From assembly GCA_019843655.1 (NCBI GenBank), contig JACDQD010000009.1, forward strand, positions 3,475,204-3,539,203: a stretch of DNA of 64,000 nucleotides, in the 5' to 3' direction. The notes below the pieces were generated by a model. That model saw only the letters and a program-made list of their open reading frames with translations, was not told the DNA's origin and ran no database searches. Below, piece after piece: positions 1-12,007 of this stretch. Each line of letters opens with the position of its first letter. Position 1 is the first letter of the stretch. This stretch comes from Lethocerus indicus (Eukaryota > Arthropoda > Insecta > Hemiptera > Belostomatidae). A program made the translations under genes and the position numbers.

Positions 1-3000
1 CGATATAAATCCTTCCACCCGCGCGTCCTATCTTCCTCACAGGAGCGTACAGGTGACAGCACCACCTGCCTACTGCCACTGACAAAGTGAAAATCAGGGT
101 AGCACGAGCCCGGCCTAAAACATATACGTCGGACATGTGGGTAAACCTCTACTGCGCGCGGTGCGGATGAAAGATGGGGCCGTAAAAGATAATCGGACAG
201 AGGAACCGGTTTAAAACGAAGGCAACGATATCATAATTCGTCAAAATTATAAATTTGGCCCTCCTCCCCTCACCATCCGTAGGTATCGGGTTTTTGATTG
301 AAAAAGCAAACTGCCCACTAATCGAAGACTAATTTCGGGCCGGTGTGAGATAGCCATCTTTGAATGAGGAATGCCCCACTGAAGTGAGGATTTATCGGTA
401 CAGGTTGAACAACTCCGGTCTGTACTCGTTCTGTAAAGTTCAAAAATGCTTCTCCTTCAACTTTGGCGCGTATACGCACTGTCACTAAATATAATTTTTA
501 AAAATTTGTAGCCTTGACTTAAAATGAAACTCGTGTCCGTCCTAGTTCCTGTTTTCGGAGGACACTTGTGCTAAATTTAATATTATTCGCAAACTTTTAC
601 ACCCCGAATCGTAAGATAATTTTGCGTCGGTTTGGATCACAAAACCTTCGAATTTCCTCGACCGGCGGCTTTATTTAAAAGCAGACCGCGTTTTATTGTA
701 GAAAGCGGATGGGAGGACGCGATTCCGTACCCCGGGTTTTAACACTCGAACCCGGTACCTGTACCGGTTTCGGTAGCGGATAAGGCCGGCCGGCATTAAT
801 TATCATTAGAAAGCGCAATAAGAAGGTCCTACTTTCCTTCTTTCTCAGCTAATTTTCAATTACTCGAAATTCTGCCGTCGAACGGTGTCCCGTAAATGAT
901 CTCAGCGCCATAAATGGGCAGTTGAATTTGAAACTTATTATAGGGGCAAGGCGTATTAAAATCCTTTAAATGGCACGACTAACTGAATATCCGCAATCCA
1001 TCGACAATATCGATTAATACAGTTTCTCTTAAAAACAATGAGAACTTAGTTGTTCCTCAAAAAAACCTCAGAATTATCTCGAGCACGAAATCGAAGATTA
1101 ACCCCGATTTCTACGGTGAGCGATCCCCTGGGGGCATTAAGAACAAGTTTATTAAATACAGTGTTTTACACAAACATATACAGTAAAAATATCTGTAATG
1201 AACCAATAATTTCTTAGGTTGATACTAGGCAGTATCGTGTAGTGACAAGAATACTACTGGCGGTTTCGAAACACTATCATCCCTGTTCCATGACAAGAAC
1301 TGTTAAAGCACGAAAAAAATTCGATATTAACGATTTAATCCCAAAAAACCAAAACAGCGCGGGAAATTCAGATAAATCTCCGGACATTGAAACCATTGAA
1401 AATTATTCAAGAACAGTGCTTTCTATTAATTGTATCCATTGGGTTTTTGTGATTAAGTGCCGGTTGTGGTTAGGCTTGAAATATGCGCACTGTAAATTAG
1501 CCGGTGGGAAAGGCGAGAAAAATAAATGCGATGAATGATGAATACTAATCTGTCGTTTCTAGCCGCTCGGAGAAAACCCATTATATTGTATTACATTGTG
1601 GCTATCGTATCGAGAGGAAAGCGCGGCGGGACGACGACGACACGTGGACGACAAAACCGCTCGACTGAATTTTATTTTTCTGCTTTCCTTTTTCTTTTTT
1701 TTTCGGCTCCGAGACGTCTGAGATATGCATTTTCAACGATCCTTGACGCCATTAACGAGCGGCAGAATGGGCGCGTAACGACTTCAAATTATTGTTGGAA
1801 ACGTCCCAGGCACACAACATTATCAATTTGTTGACAAAACGGAAAATTGAGTAAATTCAAATCATTCTGGAAATTTTCCGTCCTTTGAACTGATTTAAGG
1901 AAGCTCGACTGAAGAAGGAGTGTCCAACCAAACTTTAGTAGTTGTAGTCCTGTTCCAGCAAGAGTTTATTTATTTGAGGGCATTTTTTTAAATTACGCCT
2001 TCGTTTAACGAGAAGATAAAGCCTTTATAATCGAGTTTATTGCATTTCCTTGGTTTATTAAACATGTTTTGAGGGCTTTTTTCTGTTTATTTTTTTATAA
2101 ACTTTTTTCTGTGCATTTTTTGTATCGTTTTCAAGTGTTTATAAACGTTTTTTGTGTACAATTTTCAAGGCTTTAGATATGTTATCGCCTTAAGCGTTTC
2201 TAAACGGTTTTCGAATGTTCCTTATAGCGGTGTAGAATTATTTCTCGGCAACTATCAAAATATCTGTTCACGGAGGAAAATATTTCGAATATTCCCCTTT
2301 CGATCGGTCGTCGAAGGGGAGCGCAGGGGGACGGCTAAAACGAACGGTGCGTTACCTCGCTACCAAATTCGTGCGCTGGTGCTTCGAACGCTGGAGCAGT
2401 CGGTTTAAAAGGCCCCTTAAATTGTCTGATAACGAGAGTGGGATTTAAGAAGCCGACGGACCAGAAGCCCCTGGGGCAGAGGATCGGACCTCCGGGTCTA
2501 ATGGTCACGAAACCGGTCCCCTATCTGTCACGCTCGGGAGGGCTCCGACACGAGTTATTGCACTGACGATGGGAAAGGCTTGAAGGAGCCGAGGTGGGAA
2601 CAACATGTTAGTAACATGTTCGGGACAATGCAATTCGTTTCCTATTCCTAGAGCGGCTATCGAAGATTAACACTTCGGATTGTTTAAGCGAAGAAAGGAC
2701 GGGCTTTTTCTGTCCTCCATCGCTCTTTTTTTTCTGGTGAACCGAAAAATCCGTGCCAAATGTTTTGGCCTTCTTAGTAACATTACACGGTGATGAGTTA
2801 AAGTAATGTCTGAGTACTTAGAAGTCATCCCTATAGAGGAAGGTGGTCAGCACCCTACGCCAAGGGTTAGGGGTGCTTCCACCCCTACTAGCGGTGTCGG
2901 AAGTAGAGTAGGATAGTTCAGACTTCTGAAATGATTTATTCATTTTTTATTTCACTTCAACTTATAGGAATAAAATAAGACAGAACCTGACAAAATCGAG

Positions 3001-3039
3001 TCGAACTAGTTTGGCCGTAGCTTCGTTTATCCCTCAAAC
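1..3039. other. Non-coding DNA upstream of the zinc-finger exons
   Basis: No supportable gene is seen here. The small open frames lack codon bias or recognisable domains, and the sequence is AT-rich with T-rich runs (about 2040-2160). Since the first visible zinc-finger exon has a clear 3' splice site and no initiator, this stretch is probably intron or upstream flank of that gene. An imperfect foldback occurs at about 2819-2931. I did not recognise a 5' exon. Confidence 0.6.
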
Positions 3040-3320
3040 CGACATTGACATACGGTATTGAGCTATGGGGTTCCACCGAGACATCCGACATCGCTCGCAT
3101 CCAGAGATTTCGGTCAAAAGTCCTTCGTACCATCCTTAATGCTCCCCCCGGTATGTTTCTAACCACACAATCCACCATGACCTCAACATACCGACAGTCG
3201 ACGAAGTCGCAAAATCCCAGTTCCTGAAGTTCCACTCCCGCCTTTCACCTCATCCTAATCCACTCGTTCAGTCCCTTTCCTCTCTTACCCATCCACTATC
3301 CCCACCACGACGGCTTAGTT
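3040..3320 (+). mobile_element. Jockey-type non-LTR retrotransposon fragment (RT C-terminal region)
   Basis: The + strand encodes a stretch like YGIELWGST ... ARIQRF.SKVLRTI.NAP, the conserved region following the reverse transcriptase domain of Jockey-clade LINEs. The reading frame then breaks, and later codons (around 3175-3320) still match the other fragments of this family at 28.5, 47.3 and 54.6 kb. No 5' ORF, complete RT or poly-A tail is present, so this is a dead 3' fragment. It lies in the presumed intron just upstream of the zinc-finger exon. Confidence 0.85.
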
Positions 3321-3522
3321 AAACTGTCATCTCGGGCAGTAGTTAAATCATGTCAAAAGCCCCATAATTGGCTGGTTTCTTTATTTGAGACAAACACGTG
3401 AAAAATATACCTATCAATTGCACCTATAACTGTAAAAGTTGATGTGCAAAATAAAAAAAGTTAAAAAAATCGTTTATCCCGATATTCGGTTAAAATACAT
3501 TTAACCTTCTTCTTTCTTCCAG

Positions 3523-4267
3523 GATTCTAAGACACTGAACGTGCTGTCGCCGCCGAGCGAGCCGCCCAGGAAGGAAGAGGCCCAGATAATCGTCCCGCCG
3601 GTCATCAAGCTCGAGCCGATGCCAAGAGGTGCCGCGCAACGGTAAGACCAAACTGTGCACACTGAAGGAGAGGAGGCTCCAGGAGTTCTACCGGGAACAG
3701 AGGCTGATGACGCCCGAAGAGAGGCCTTCCGACCTGAGCCTGGCGACGGACCCGCTGGCGATGGGACACCACCCGCAGATGATGGCCCAGCAGGCTCCCC
3801 TACCGCAGACGCCTATACAACTCAAACAGGAGTCGCCGAGCCCGCTCCAGGAGCTCAAGTCGCTGACCGGCCTCCTGGAGGAGAAGACGACCAACGATAG
3901 GAACAACAACGAAGGAAAGCCTCTGACGATACCGCTCCAGCAGCCCTTACACCAGCAGCTGCCGGTCCAGAACTGCCCCGAGTGCGCCGGCCTCGGGTTC
4001 AGCTCGCCCGAGGAGCTGATGGCCCACAAGAGGACAGTGCACAGCCCCCTCGCTCCTCAGCAGCCCCAGCAGCCCCAACAACCTCCCCAACAGCCCCCCG
4101 CCGCCGTCCAGGGGCCCCCCACCTGCCCTTACACCTGCACCGTCTGCGCCAAACAGTTCGCCCACCGCGGCCACTGGACCGCCCACCAGAAGCTCCACGC
4201 CGAGCCCAAGCCCGAGCACGCCTGTACCCACTGCGGCAAGACGTTCGTCACTAGGGCATCGCTCAAG
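3523..4267 (+). CDS. C2H2 zinc-finger protein, internal exon (fingers 1-3, third split)
   Basis: This is an internal coding exon of a nuclear DNA-binding protein of the poly-C2H2 class; the exact orthologue is not recognised. A strong polypyrimidine tract ends in AG at 3521-3522, and the exon closes with AAG before a GTAAAT donor at 4268. It begins DSKTLNVLSPPSEPP, then an acidic and basic linker with a sumoylation-like IKLEP, a Gln/Pro-rich region, an atypical finger with H-X4-H (3974-4042), a canonical finger CTVCAKQF...HQKLH (4136-4198), and the first 15 codons of a third finger (from 4223). Codons are strongly GC-rich at third positions, unlike the flanks. The frame changes by one base near 3626-3630: the upstream 35 codons run into TAA at about 3643 unless one base is skipped. 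An alternative would be a donor at 3642 (GTAAGA), but the sequence beyond it is clearly coding. No initiator is seen; 5' exons are missing. Confidence 0.9.
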
Positions 4268-5951
4268 GTAAATACACCCTACCGGCATATTCAGCCCAAC
4301 CTACATTAAGTATCACCTACAGTCCCTAACAGTTTCCCGAATAAAATCCTCCACAGTGACTCCGATCAGCTGTTCCGACTTTACACTTTCAAGACGAAAA
4401 CAATTGTTAAAACATTACAGTAACAGACGAAAAGGCCACTACTGATTATATCTATATTTTCTCCTTACATATTAATCACTGACCCTGAGGTTGGCGCGGG
4501 GATGCACTCGACTAAAGTTCGTCGGGTTCACGAGCACCGCGAACTGATGCGAATTATTACCAATAGTAACGGAGAAAAAGATCGGAGTTATACAGCGACA
4601 ATAATTCAAAATTAAATCGCGCAATTATCGCCGCCTTTCTAACGCCCTCCACGTTGTAATTACAAACGATTTCTTAATGAAGTCGTAAAAATCCGTTAAC
4701 GCATTCGCGCCGGCCGCAATTATTGTTTATAGCCGGTGTCTGCAACTGCCCCAATCCGGCCCCCGGTTCACCAGACTCGTTATTATTATCCTCGTTGATT
4801 ATTATCGCTTTATTTAATACAATAAATCAGTAAAAAAATACGAATAGACGCACGCGTAACGCATATAATTGGTCAGCGGCGGCCGATTCGTTTACAACGC
4901 GTAGCCTCGATTTAGGCCGTGTTCAACGCGAAATCCCGTTGAAGGTTTCGCCGTAGCGCAGCAATAAATACCAATCAAGGGAGGTCGGTAAATTTAAGGG
5001 AGGCGAATTGAAAAATAAATAATGGACGAAATGTACGCGGTTTGCAATTAGGGAGTATTTTTGGCGCCGGGAGTTTTTTAGTGGTGTCCTTCGGTTAATT
5101 TTCGGGAATGTCACGAAAACCAGTTGGCCGGCATAAATTCGGAACGGCATTCTAAAACGGATAATGATCTTTATTCACCCCAGTACAAGTCTAACGGCAC
5201 GTGACGTTGATTCGAAATAATTCGAATAATAATTCGGAATCAATGTTTGAGTTTTGTAGTTATAGGTGAGTATTCATATTTTTTGAGTAACTCGACACCG
5301 AATTATCCTCATTACTTCTTTATATGGTGTTAAATTTATGAGCCCACATTTAGGATTCAATTTTCAGGAGTATCTACAAAAAGGAATTTATTTCTTCTTT
5401 GATGTGTCCTTTGTATCCTCTACAACACAGTATTTCTTCCCCCGAACCAAGTTTTTTTGTTAAATTGACTAAGTAACTGAAGCGTTCAATGAGTACGTAG
5501 TCGTTTCGAAACCTAGGTATGCCGTTGATATAATTAGTTCGTATTTTTTTTCTGTTAATTATATTTTCTTCTATGCGTACATTACATGGCATTTAGAATT
5601 TGCAGAATATATATAGGGTCTCCCAAAATTTACGCCGGATTTGAATCGAACTGTGACTGCAAAACTTTCATTATTTTTGAAATATTGTTCAACAATGAAA
5701 ACGCGTTGTTCTATCGTGTAACGCTCCATTTGTACTGACCCTAAACTATCGGCTGTCGAAATGGTTTTTTTAATATGGTTCCCAACTTTACTGCAAGAAC
5801 GGTGGCAAATTCAAATCTCGCGTTAATTTCGGGACACCCTATTTAATGCGTGCTTGCCACCGTATTAACTGAGGATAATTGCGAAATGTTTTAACACATT
5901 TAATTACCTTAAATACATAATTCGATATATCGCGTCTAATTTTTTTTTTAG
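4268..5951 (+). other. Phase-0 intron of the zinc-finger gene
   Basis: The intron starts GTAAAT and ends TTTTTTTTTAG. Joining the exons restores a perfect C-X2-C-X12-H-X3-H finger (CTHCGKTFVTRASLK + VHTRTH), which fixes both splice sites. It contains a Tc1/mariner-like MITE at 5618-5841 and a short segment at about 4508-4543 that resembles 27336-27371. No other gene is seen in it. Confidence 0.9.
5618..5841. mobile_element. Tc1/mariner-like MITE, TA-flanked
   Basis: The ends are inverted copies (GGGTCTCCCAAAATTTACGC at the left; GCGTTAATTTCGGGACACCC at the right) flanked by TA on both sides, the target used by Tc1/mariner transposases. The right 110 bp (from CTCCATTTGTACTGACCC on) match the element at 63256-63646, which retains a transposase fragment. 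This copy has no coding capacity and lies in the zinc-finger intron. Confidence 0.8.
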
Positions 5952-6751
5952 GTTCACACGAGGACGCATACTGGGGAGAAGCCTTTCCAATGCACAGAGT
6001 GCGGCAAACAGTTCAGCCAACTGCGCAATTACAAGTACCACAGGTCGGTGCACGAGGGACCAGGGAGTTCGCGGCGACGTGCCCGGAGTGCGGCAAGTAC
6101 TTCAACGACAGGGGCTACCTGAGCTCGCACATGAAGATACACAGGAACAGGAAGGAGTACGGGTGCGAGTACTGCGGCAAGAGCTTCAACCAGAGAGTGG
6201 CCTACAACATGCACGTGAGGATACACACCGGCGAGAAGCCTCACGGTTGCCAGCACTGCGGCAAGAGGTTCTCGAGGAAGATGCTGCTGAAGCAACACCT
6301 GAGGATACACACCGGCGAGAAGCCGTTCTCCTGCGTCGTCTGCCACAAGGCGTTCGCCGACAGGTCCAACATGACACTGCACATGAGGCTCCATTCGGGA
6401 GTCAAGCCCTACACGTGCACAGTCTGCTCGAAGTCGTTCACAAAGAAGCACCACCTGAAGACCCACATGAACTACCACACCGGCCTGAAGCCCTACTCGT
6501 GCCAGAAGTGCGGACTCAAGTTCAGCCAGTCGAGCAACATGAGGACGCACTTCAAGAAGTGCACGTCCACCGGCCCACCGCCAACAACGGCCGCCGAGAC
6601 CACCAACCCCAACGTCCTCCAGCAGTCCAACAGCTCCCAGGGCGCCAGCTCCACCACACCGCCATCACACCACTCCGACGAGTCATCCTCCTCTTCGGCC
6701 CCCGCCAAGGAGAACACCGCCGCCGAGAAATACCCCGAGGCCGTCGCTTGA
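5952..6751 (+). CDS. C2H2 zinc-finger protein, terminal exon (fingers 3-10 and tail)
   Basis: This 3'-terminal coding exon completes the finger split by the intron and adds seven more: CTEC..HRSVH (5991-6053), CPEC..HMKIH (6080-6142), CEYC..HVRIH (6164-6226), CQHC..HLRIH (6248-6310), CVVC..HMRLH (6332-6394), CTVC..HMNYH (6416-6478) and CQKC..HFKKC (6500-6562). The last finger has Cys in place of the final His (C2HC). Several linkers are the classic HTGEKP, typical of sequence-specific DNA binding in the nucleus. A Ser/Thr/Pro-rich tail follows, ending at TGA 6749-6751. One base is missing in the GGG run at 6056-6058: the frame that reads finger four (CTEC) is not the frame that reads the fingers from CPEC onward. 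Since every finger after the break is intact, an assembly indel is more likely than a pseudogene. Confidence 0.93.
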
Positions 6752-6795
6752 CCGCCCAAAGTAAACTTCCGATTTTAAACACTCGAGATATTTAA

Positions 6796-7038
6796 CACGT
6801 TCAACCCGGCGTGAACCACCGGTGGTCCACACCTTGGTTATTTTATTTGTATATATATACTTCACTATTCGTAAATAAAGTTTTATAAGTACTTTATAAC
6901 AAATTTCATGCAACTAGACTTCTGACTCAAGCCACTGACAACAGAACAATAGTGAAACAAACAAGCGCCGCCAAACGTACAAATATCTGATAATTTCGAG
7001 GCCGCCGGACTTCGAAAAAATGCCCCGGGTTGAACGTG
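6796..7038. mobile_element. piggyBac-like MITE in the zinc-finger 3' UTR
   Basis: The 243-bp element is bracketed by TTAA at 6792-6795 and 7039-7042. Its ends are inverted: CACGTTCAACCCGG at the left and CCGGGTTGAACGTG at the right. A near-perfect 20-bp palindrome (6811-6830, centre CCACCGGTGG) lies just inside the left end. TTAA target duplication is diagnostic of the piggyBac superfamily; there is no coding capacity. It begins 45 bp after the zinc-finger stop codon, so the 3' UTR probably runs into it. Confidence 0.8.
6874..6879 (+). promoter_or_regulatory. Candidate polyadenylation signal AATAAA
   Basis: This is the first canonical AATAAA after the stop codon, 123 bp downstream, and it lies inside the piggyBac-like MITE. 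A further AATAAATAAATAA cluster at about 7255-7266 is an alternative. Which is used cannot be told from DNA alone. Confidence 0.5.
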
Positions 7039-7269
7039 TTAAAATCGAACTCCAGATTTCCATTACCCTCACGCTATGTCGCAGAAAACTACGTTTTACG
7101 GTCCTAATTTAAAGTAAATTAAAATTATTTTTTTTATTATTCGACGCTACAGCGTTCTCGGAGATTATTCCCGTTACTGGTTCAGCGGCACACCAACTAA
7201 GTCAGCATCCGAAGCAGTGTTATATCTTAGGATATTTGTATTACGACAACTAGAAATAAATAAATAACG

Positions 7270-7584
7270 AGTTTAACGTACCCGTTTTGTGGTCTGCGAG
7301 GGGTTGGAATACAGCAGGTTTGCGGTGTTTCTGTCTCCTCTCGCCGGTTCGGTCTTTTACTAGACCGGTTTCTATCAGTAACGGCGTTCAGTTACTGTCG
7401 GTTGTACTGCAGTGGTTGTCTGTTTGTCGTGTGTGTGTGTGTGTGTATGTATATATACAGCGTGTATATTATTGTCGACAGTACAAGTGACAGTGACAAC
7501 GGTGACTAACACACCGCTACTGAAGATGGCGAGCGGCCGAAACCGGTCTGGCGAAAGACCGAACCAGAACCACAAGCCTACGGT
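7270..7584 (+). mobile_element. Polar foldback repeat, copy A (extended end left)
   Basis: This is a reference copy of the family that dominates the window. The left end carries the extended segment (AGTTTAACGTACCCG ... GGTTGGAATAC), then the arm, a loop with TG and TA microsatellite (about 7428-7455), and the inverted arm (CACCGCTACTGAAGATGGCG, AAACCGGTCTGGCGAAAGAC) ending at CTACGGT. Flanks are AAATAAATAACG (7258-7269) and AAATAAACAACG (7585-7596), a target-site-like duplication with 11 of 12 matches. Small open frames inside are a product of the palindrome and are not treated as genes. Confidence 0.9.
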
Positions 7585-7596
7585 AAATAAACAACG

Positions 7597-9448
7597 CCTA
7601 ATGAACCAGGAAAAGCGCGGCTAGTAAAAAGAAATTGCTCAAGTACGAGAACCGTGAAAATATATTTTCCGCGAGTGTCTTCTGCGACCCTTACGTGTGT
7701 CCAGCGCGTGACAATTTAATTCCCGGAATTTCACTGAAATAACGGCCGTTCCGCGAATTAAATTATCGCTTCGATTTTCCTTCAGAATGGCGATGAAAAT
7801 TTGCCCAACACTACTTTGATTTTTTTACATTTAATATTTCAGTACATTTGCCAAATTGCAAATACAGTGGAGATATCCACTGAATATAAGTGGATTGACC
7901 TAAAGTTGAGACGAGATGTTAATTTGTTCAAGCTCAATTAACTTTGGCTGTAAGTAACTAAGTAAGTAAGTAAGTGTTTAGTGTGTGCGTGAGTGAGTGT
8001 CAGAGAGTGGAATGAATCGAAAAACGAGAATAAATCCTTTCCGACTGATAGGCTATATAGGGGTAATTTTCGCGAATTGTCGACTAAATTATTTTCTTAT
8101 CGAAGAAAGTTCAGAGAGAGAGAGAGAGCCTCAGCCAAAGCCCAATCTCAATCCGGATAGAAAAGCTCGAAACTTTCTGACTTTACTGACTGAGTTTGTT
8201 CGGCTCGATGTTAAAAAAAATATCAAAAAATATACTTCATAAGTACCCGAAATCAAAATAATCGTAACGACGATCTACTTAATTTCACACTTTTCTCGCT
8301 GTAATATATAAATCGCTTTCTTTGTTTCAATTGACGGTTTTATTGTTATTGTTTATCCTCTAGTTATGTAAGAACCTTATTTATTGTAATTTACTCTTGT
8401 TTCAAAACGTATACTTTAAATTGTAACGATTGGTGATAGGATATTTATAATTTTAGTACAAGACCCAAGTCAATAATAACGTCAATATATATCTATATAT
8501 ATTATCATAAACGTGATATTAATATGTAAACTAAACGATTTTTTTGTTTGTTTGAAAAATAGTTATTATATAATAGAGTTAACGCTTTTTTTTCCCTTTT
8601 GTCCTGTAAATATTGCGATATTTTGTGTTTTGAAAGAAGAAGACAAAAAAAAAATAAGAATTGAGAGCGCCAAAAAGACAACTCAATTTTTGGAACCGGC
8701 TGCGTCGGGTTCCGGAACGTTTCTAGGCTGTATTTCCATTAATTTATTCAATCGCCTTTATTTATTTATGGTTTTCTCTCTTTTATTTTTATTCGTAATA
8801 ATAATTATTATTTCATTTTTATTTTAAATACGCAAATAAATGTTATAATTCGTCACAGGGAATTTGTGATAAAATGTGTAATTTCGCGAACGACTTACTT
8901 TTTATATTACGTTGTTGTTTTGTTGTTGCCTAATATTATATATATTGATTAGTAATTGATAATCGATGGCCGAGAGAGTTTTTTTTTTTTCATTCTTTTG
9001 TTATACATTTTGTTGTCTGTTAATGCGAATTGTGTGTATTATTTTATTTATGTACGCGTTGTTTATCTAATTTTTTTTTCTCCGGTGAAACCGGAACCGC
9101 GAGGGCTTCCAGAATTCTCGGGGCCTTCACAGTTCCGATTGGGGGGGAAAAAAAACGAAGCTCAATACGCGCCGACTTATCACTCCCGGAGGGGACTTTG
9201 TCCGCGATATTTCGATTGTAAAATTTGTCACGACTGAACAATTTATTTTGTAATAAATTCGTATATAACCGTTGGCGAACGTCCAAAACAGTTCGAAGAT
9301 TGGGTCATGACCGCGATTCAAACCTTTTTTTTTTGGTCCAATCCGAAAATAATTTCTGGTAGCGAAGTCCCTGCGGTACGTTCGGTGCGGACTAAGACCG
9401 TCATCGTGCCGGAGTGATAACGAAAGCGTTGCGTTAAACTTGCTTTAG
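7597..9448. other. AT-rich DNA without recognised genes
   Basis: Nothing gene-like is supported. The stretch has T- and A-rich runs, short simple repeats such as AAGTAAGTAAGT near 7960 and GAGAGAG near 8114, and no domain-bearing open frame. Confidence 0.6.
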
Positions 9449-9470
9449 ACACACACACACACACACACAC
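9449..9470. repeat. (AC)n microsatellite
   Basis: This is an uninterrupted AC dinucleotide run of 11 units followed by ATATAC. Confidence 0.95.
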
Positions 9471-9779
9471 ATATACTGTAAATATACCTGGATGAGTTAT
9501 AATTTTATACAAAATATACATTGGTTTAGATGTAAACGGCTGAGAGTTTATTCCCCGGTGTGAATCCTGTACACTTTTCCATTTGTCCACAGCCGCCACC
9601 GTCTTCAGTTATCCTCAATTTACAAGCGTTTCTCACGACCGGCTCGAATCTATGAGGAAATAAATTCTATTAGCGCATTTTCTTTAAACAACGATTATTA
9701 TCGGCAATTTCTATTCAGAAAGTTATTGACGGTCGAATTGTTTGTGAATCGCGAGAGTTCGGTATACGCCAATGTCGAT

Positions 9780-9879
9780 GGTCTTTCGCTAGACCGGTTT
9801 CGGCTGTTGGCCGCCTTCAGTAGCTGTAGACTAGCTTCAGTGCTTCAGTGGCTACTGAAGACCGGTCTGGCGAAAGACC
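9780..9879. mobile_element. Polar foldback repeat, copy B (short internal palindrome)
   Basis: This is a 100-bp palindrome holding only the inner arm parts: GGTCTTTCGCTAGACCGG at the left and its inverse CCGGTCTGGCGAAAGACC at the right. Both outer ends and most of the loop are missing. No flanking duplication was found. Confidence 0.8.
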
Positions 9880-10102
9880 AATCCATTGTTGGGAGACTTT
9901 GCTATAGACGATCGTGTTAACGTTATTACTGTGTTGTACAGAATTCATTTACATCAGGACTTGTACATTTTCTTGGTTCGAGCGCGTGGATGTCCAACTC
10001 TCGATATCGCTCCTGCAAAAAACGGACCTTTGAACCCGTTTATTTCTTGTTTGTGAGGGCACGTACTGAACATTGCTGAATGCTAAATCGATTCGAGGGA
10101 GG

Positions 10103-10563
<461 letters not shown>

Positions 10564-11221
10564 AGGTGGTAGTGAAGGCTCAGTGGGGGCTTATTTGCAT
10601 AAAGCGGAGAGCATGACCAAGCCCCATGATCTATTATCAGATCTGGTTAACATTGCACATGCTGTCGATGCAAACCGGGACACTATCTCACAACACAGAG
10701 TTTACAGACGGAGCAAACGGCAGCTAATTACTTAATAATGAAGCCGTAGACAATTTAAAGCATCTGCACTTAAGCTCTAGTTTATCGGACGATTATCGTG
10801 TCCAAGAATTGGGACTTTCGGGACCCGAAGTTCCGTCTCCTCGCCGGAATCAGTATCGTTTTTAATAAACAGTTTAATTACACGATTTTGAAACGTGCGA
10901 TAGATTTTTCAGAAATATAATTCAAAATTCCACGAAAACTGTCTCCACTCCCGGGAATCAAACCGGTGGCTCTAACAATAAAACAAATAAATTTCGTACG
11001 ATATCGGATCGAATAATTGGTCAAATTACCGCAATTATCTGTCGTCACTTTTACTTTGTCACTGTCATTTTTTTTCTGTATCCATTTCGTGACTGGGGGA
11101 TGGCTAAAACGAATTTTTATTGAATTTCGAATTTGAACTACTTAAGAGAGGATTTCTCGCATATTCCTGAATACAAGGAAGCGCAATATTACACGAGCAA
11201 TAATGATTTACAACAATAATG
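10564..11221. other. DNA without recognised genes
   Basis: No gene, repeat family member or coding signature was recognised in this stretch. Confidence 0.5.
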
Positions 11222-11358
11222 ATAACATACCTGTTTTCTGAACTGGGAGGTTTGGTCTTTCGCTAGACCGGTTTCTCGGCCACTCGCCATCTTCAGTAGC
11301 GGTGCGTTAGTCACCGTTGTCACTGTCACTTGTACTGTCGAAAATAATATACACGCTG

Positions 11359-11401
<43 letters not shown>

Positions 11402-11498
11402 GACAGACAACCACCACAGTACAAGTGACAGTGACTGAACACCGCTACTGAAGATGGCGAGCGGCCGAGAAACCGGTCTAGCGAAAGACCAAACCGGC
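11222..11498 (+). mobile_element. Polar foldback repeat, copy C (extended end left, loop inverted versus A)
   Basis: The left end retains ATAACATACCTGTTTTCTG, then the arm, a loop with TA and CA microsatellite (11357-11402), and the inverse arm ending near 11498. The loop is the same module as in copy A (microsatellite, CAGCGTGTATATTAT, CGACAGTACAAGTGACAG) but in the opposite orientation relative to the extended end. The right end is truncated at ACCGG. Confidence 0.88.
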
Positions 11499-11948
11499 CA
11501 ACCCACGATATATAACATTGGTTTTTGAGCTACTAATAACGACGACATTATTCGTTAAAAAAATTATAGTTTCTGAAATTTTCAAAATAGGGAAAATAGC
11601 TGAAATTTTACTTGATAAAACGCTGAAATAATGGCAATTGTTAAAGGGAGGTCCCCTCAGTGGATTGGTTCTTTGAATGCCTCAGAATGTAGAACTTATT
11701 TATCCTTATTGGCGGTCTATTTATTCGGTTTGAAATGAATAATTTCCGACGGCTTAAAGAAAACATTTTCCTGAATAAATGGCGAGAGAGGCGATCTGAG
11801 ATCGAGCCGGACAATTAAATGTTAATCGCCCAATGTCCTCGAGACGCTCCAAGAATGCTCGCATAACGTTAACAGAGTCAACAGGTGTTTCATATAAATG
11901 TTTATTTATATGTACATATGAAAAAGGTACATCATTCTATTGGCATGT

Positions 11949-11951
<3 letters not shown>

Positions 11952-12005
<54 letters not shown>
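11952..12005. repeat. (AT)n microsatellite
   Basis: This is an uninterrupted 54-bp AT dinucleotide run. Open frames through it (poly-Tyr/Ile) are artefacts. Confidence 0.95.

Positions 12006-12007
<2 letters not shown>

Noticed and set aside
6029..6795. Other-frame and minus-strand frames overlapping the zinc-finger exon
   Set aside because: They are shadows of the GC-rich coding exon; only the + frame holds repeated C2H2 spacing.
7290..7320. Pol III B box within the foldback extension (GGTTGGAATACC)
   Set aside because: It differs from GGTTCGANNCC by a substitution and an insertion, and no A box lies at proper spacing; a SINE origin is not supported.
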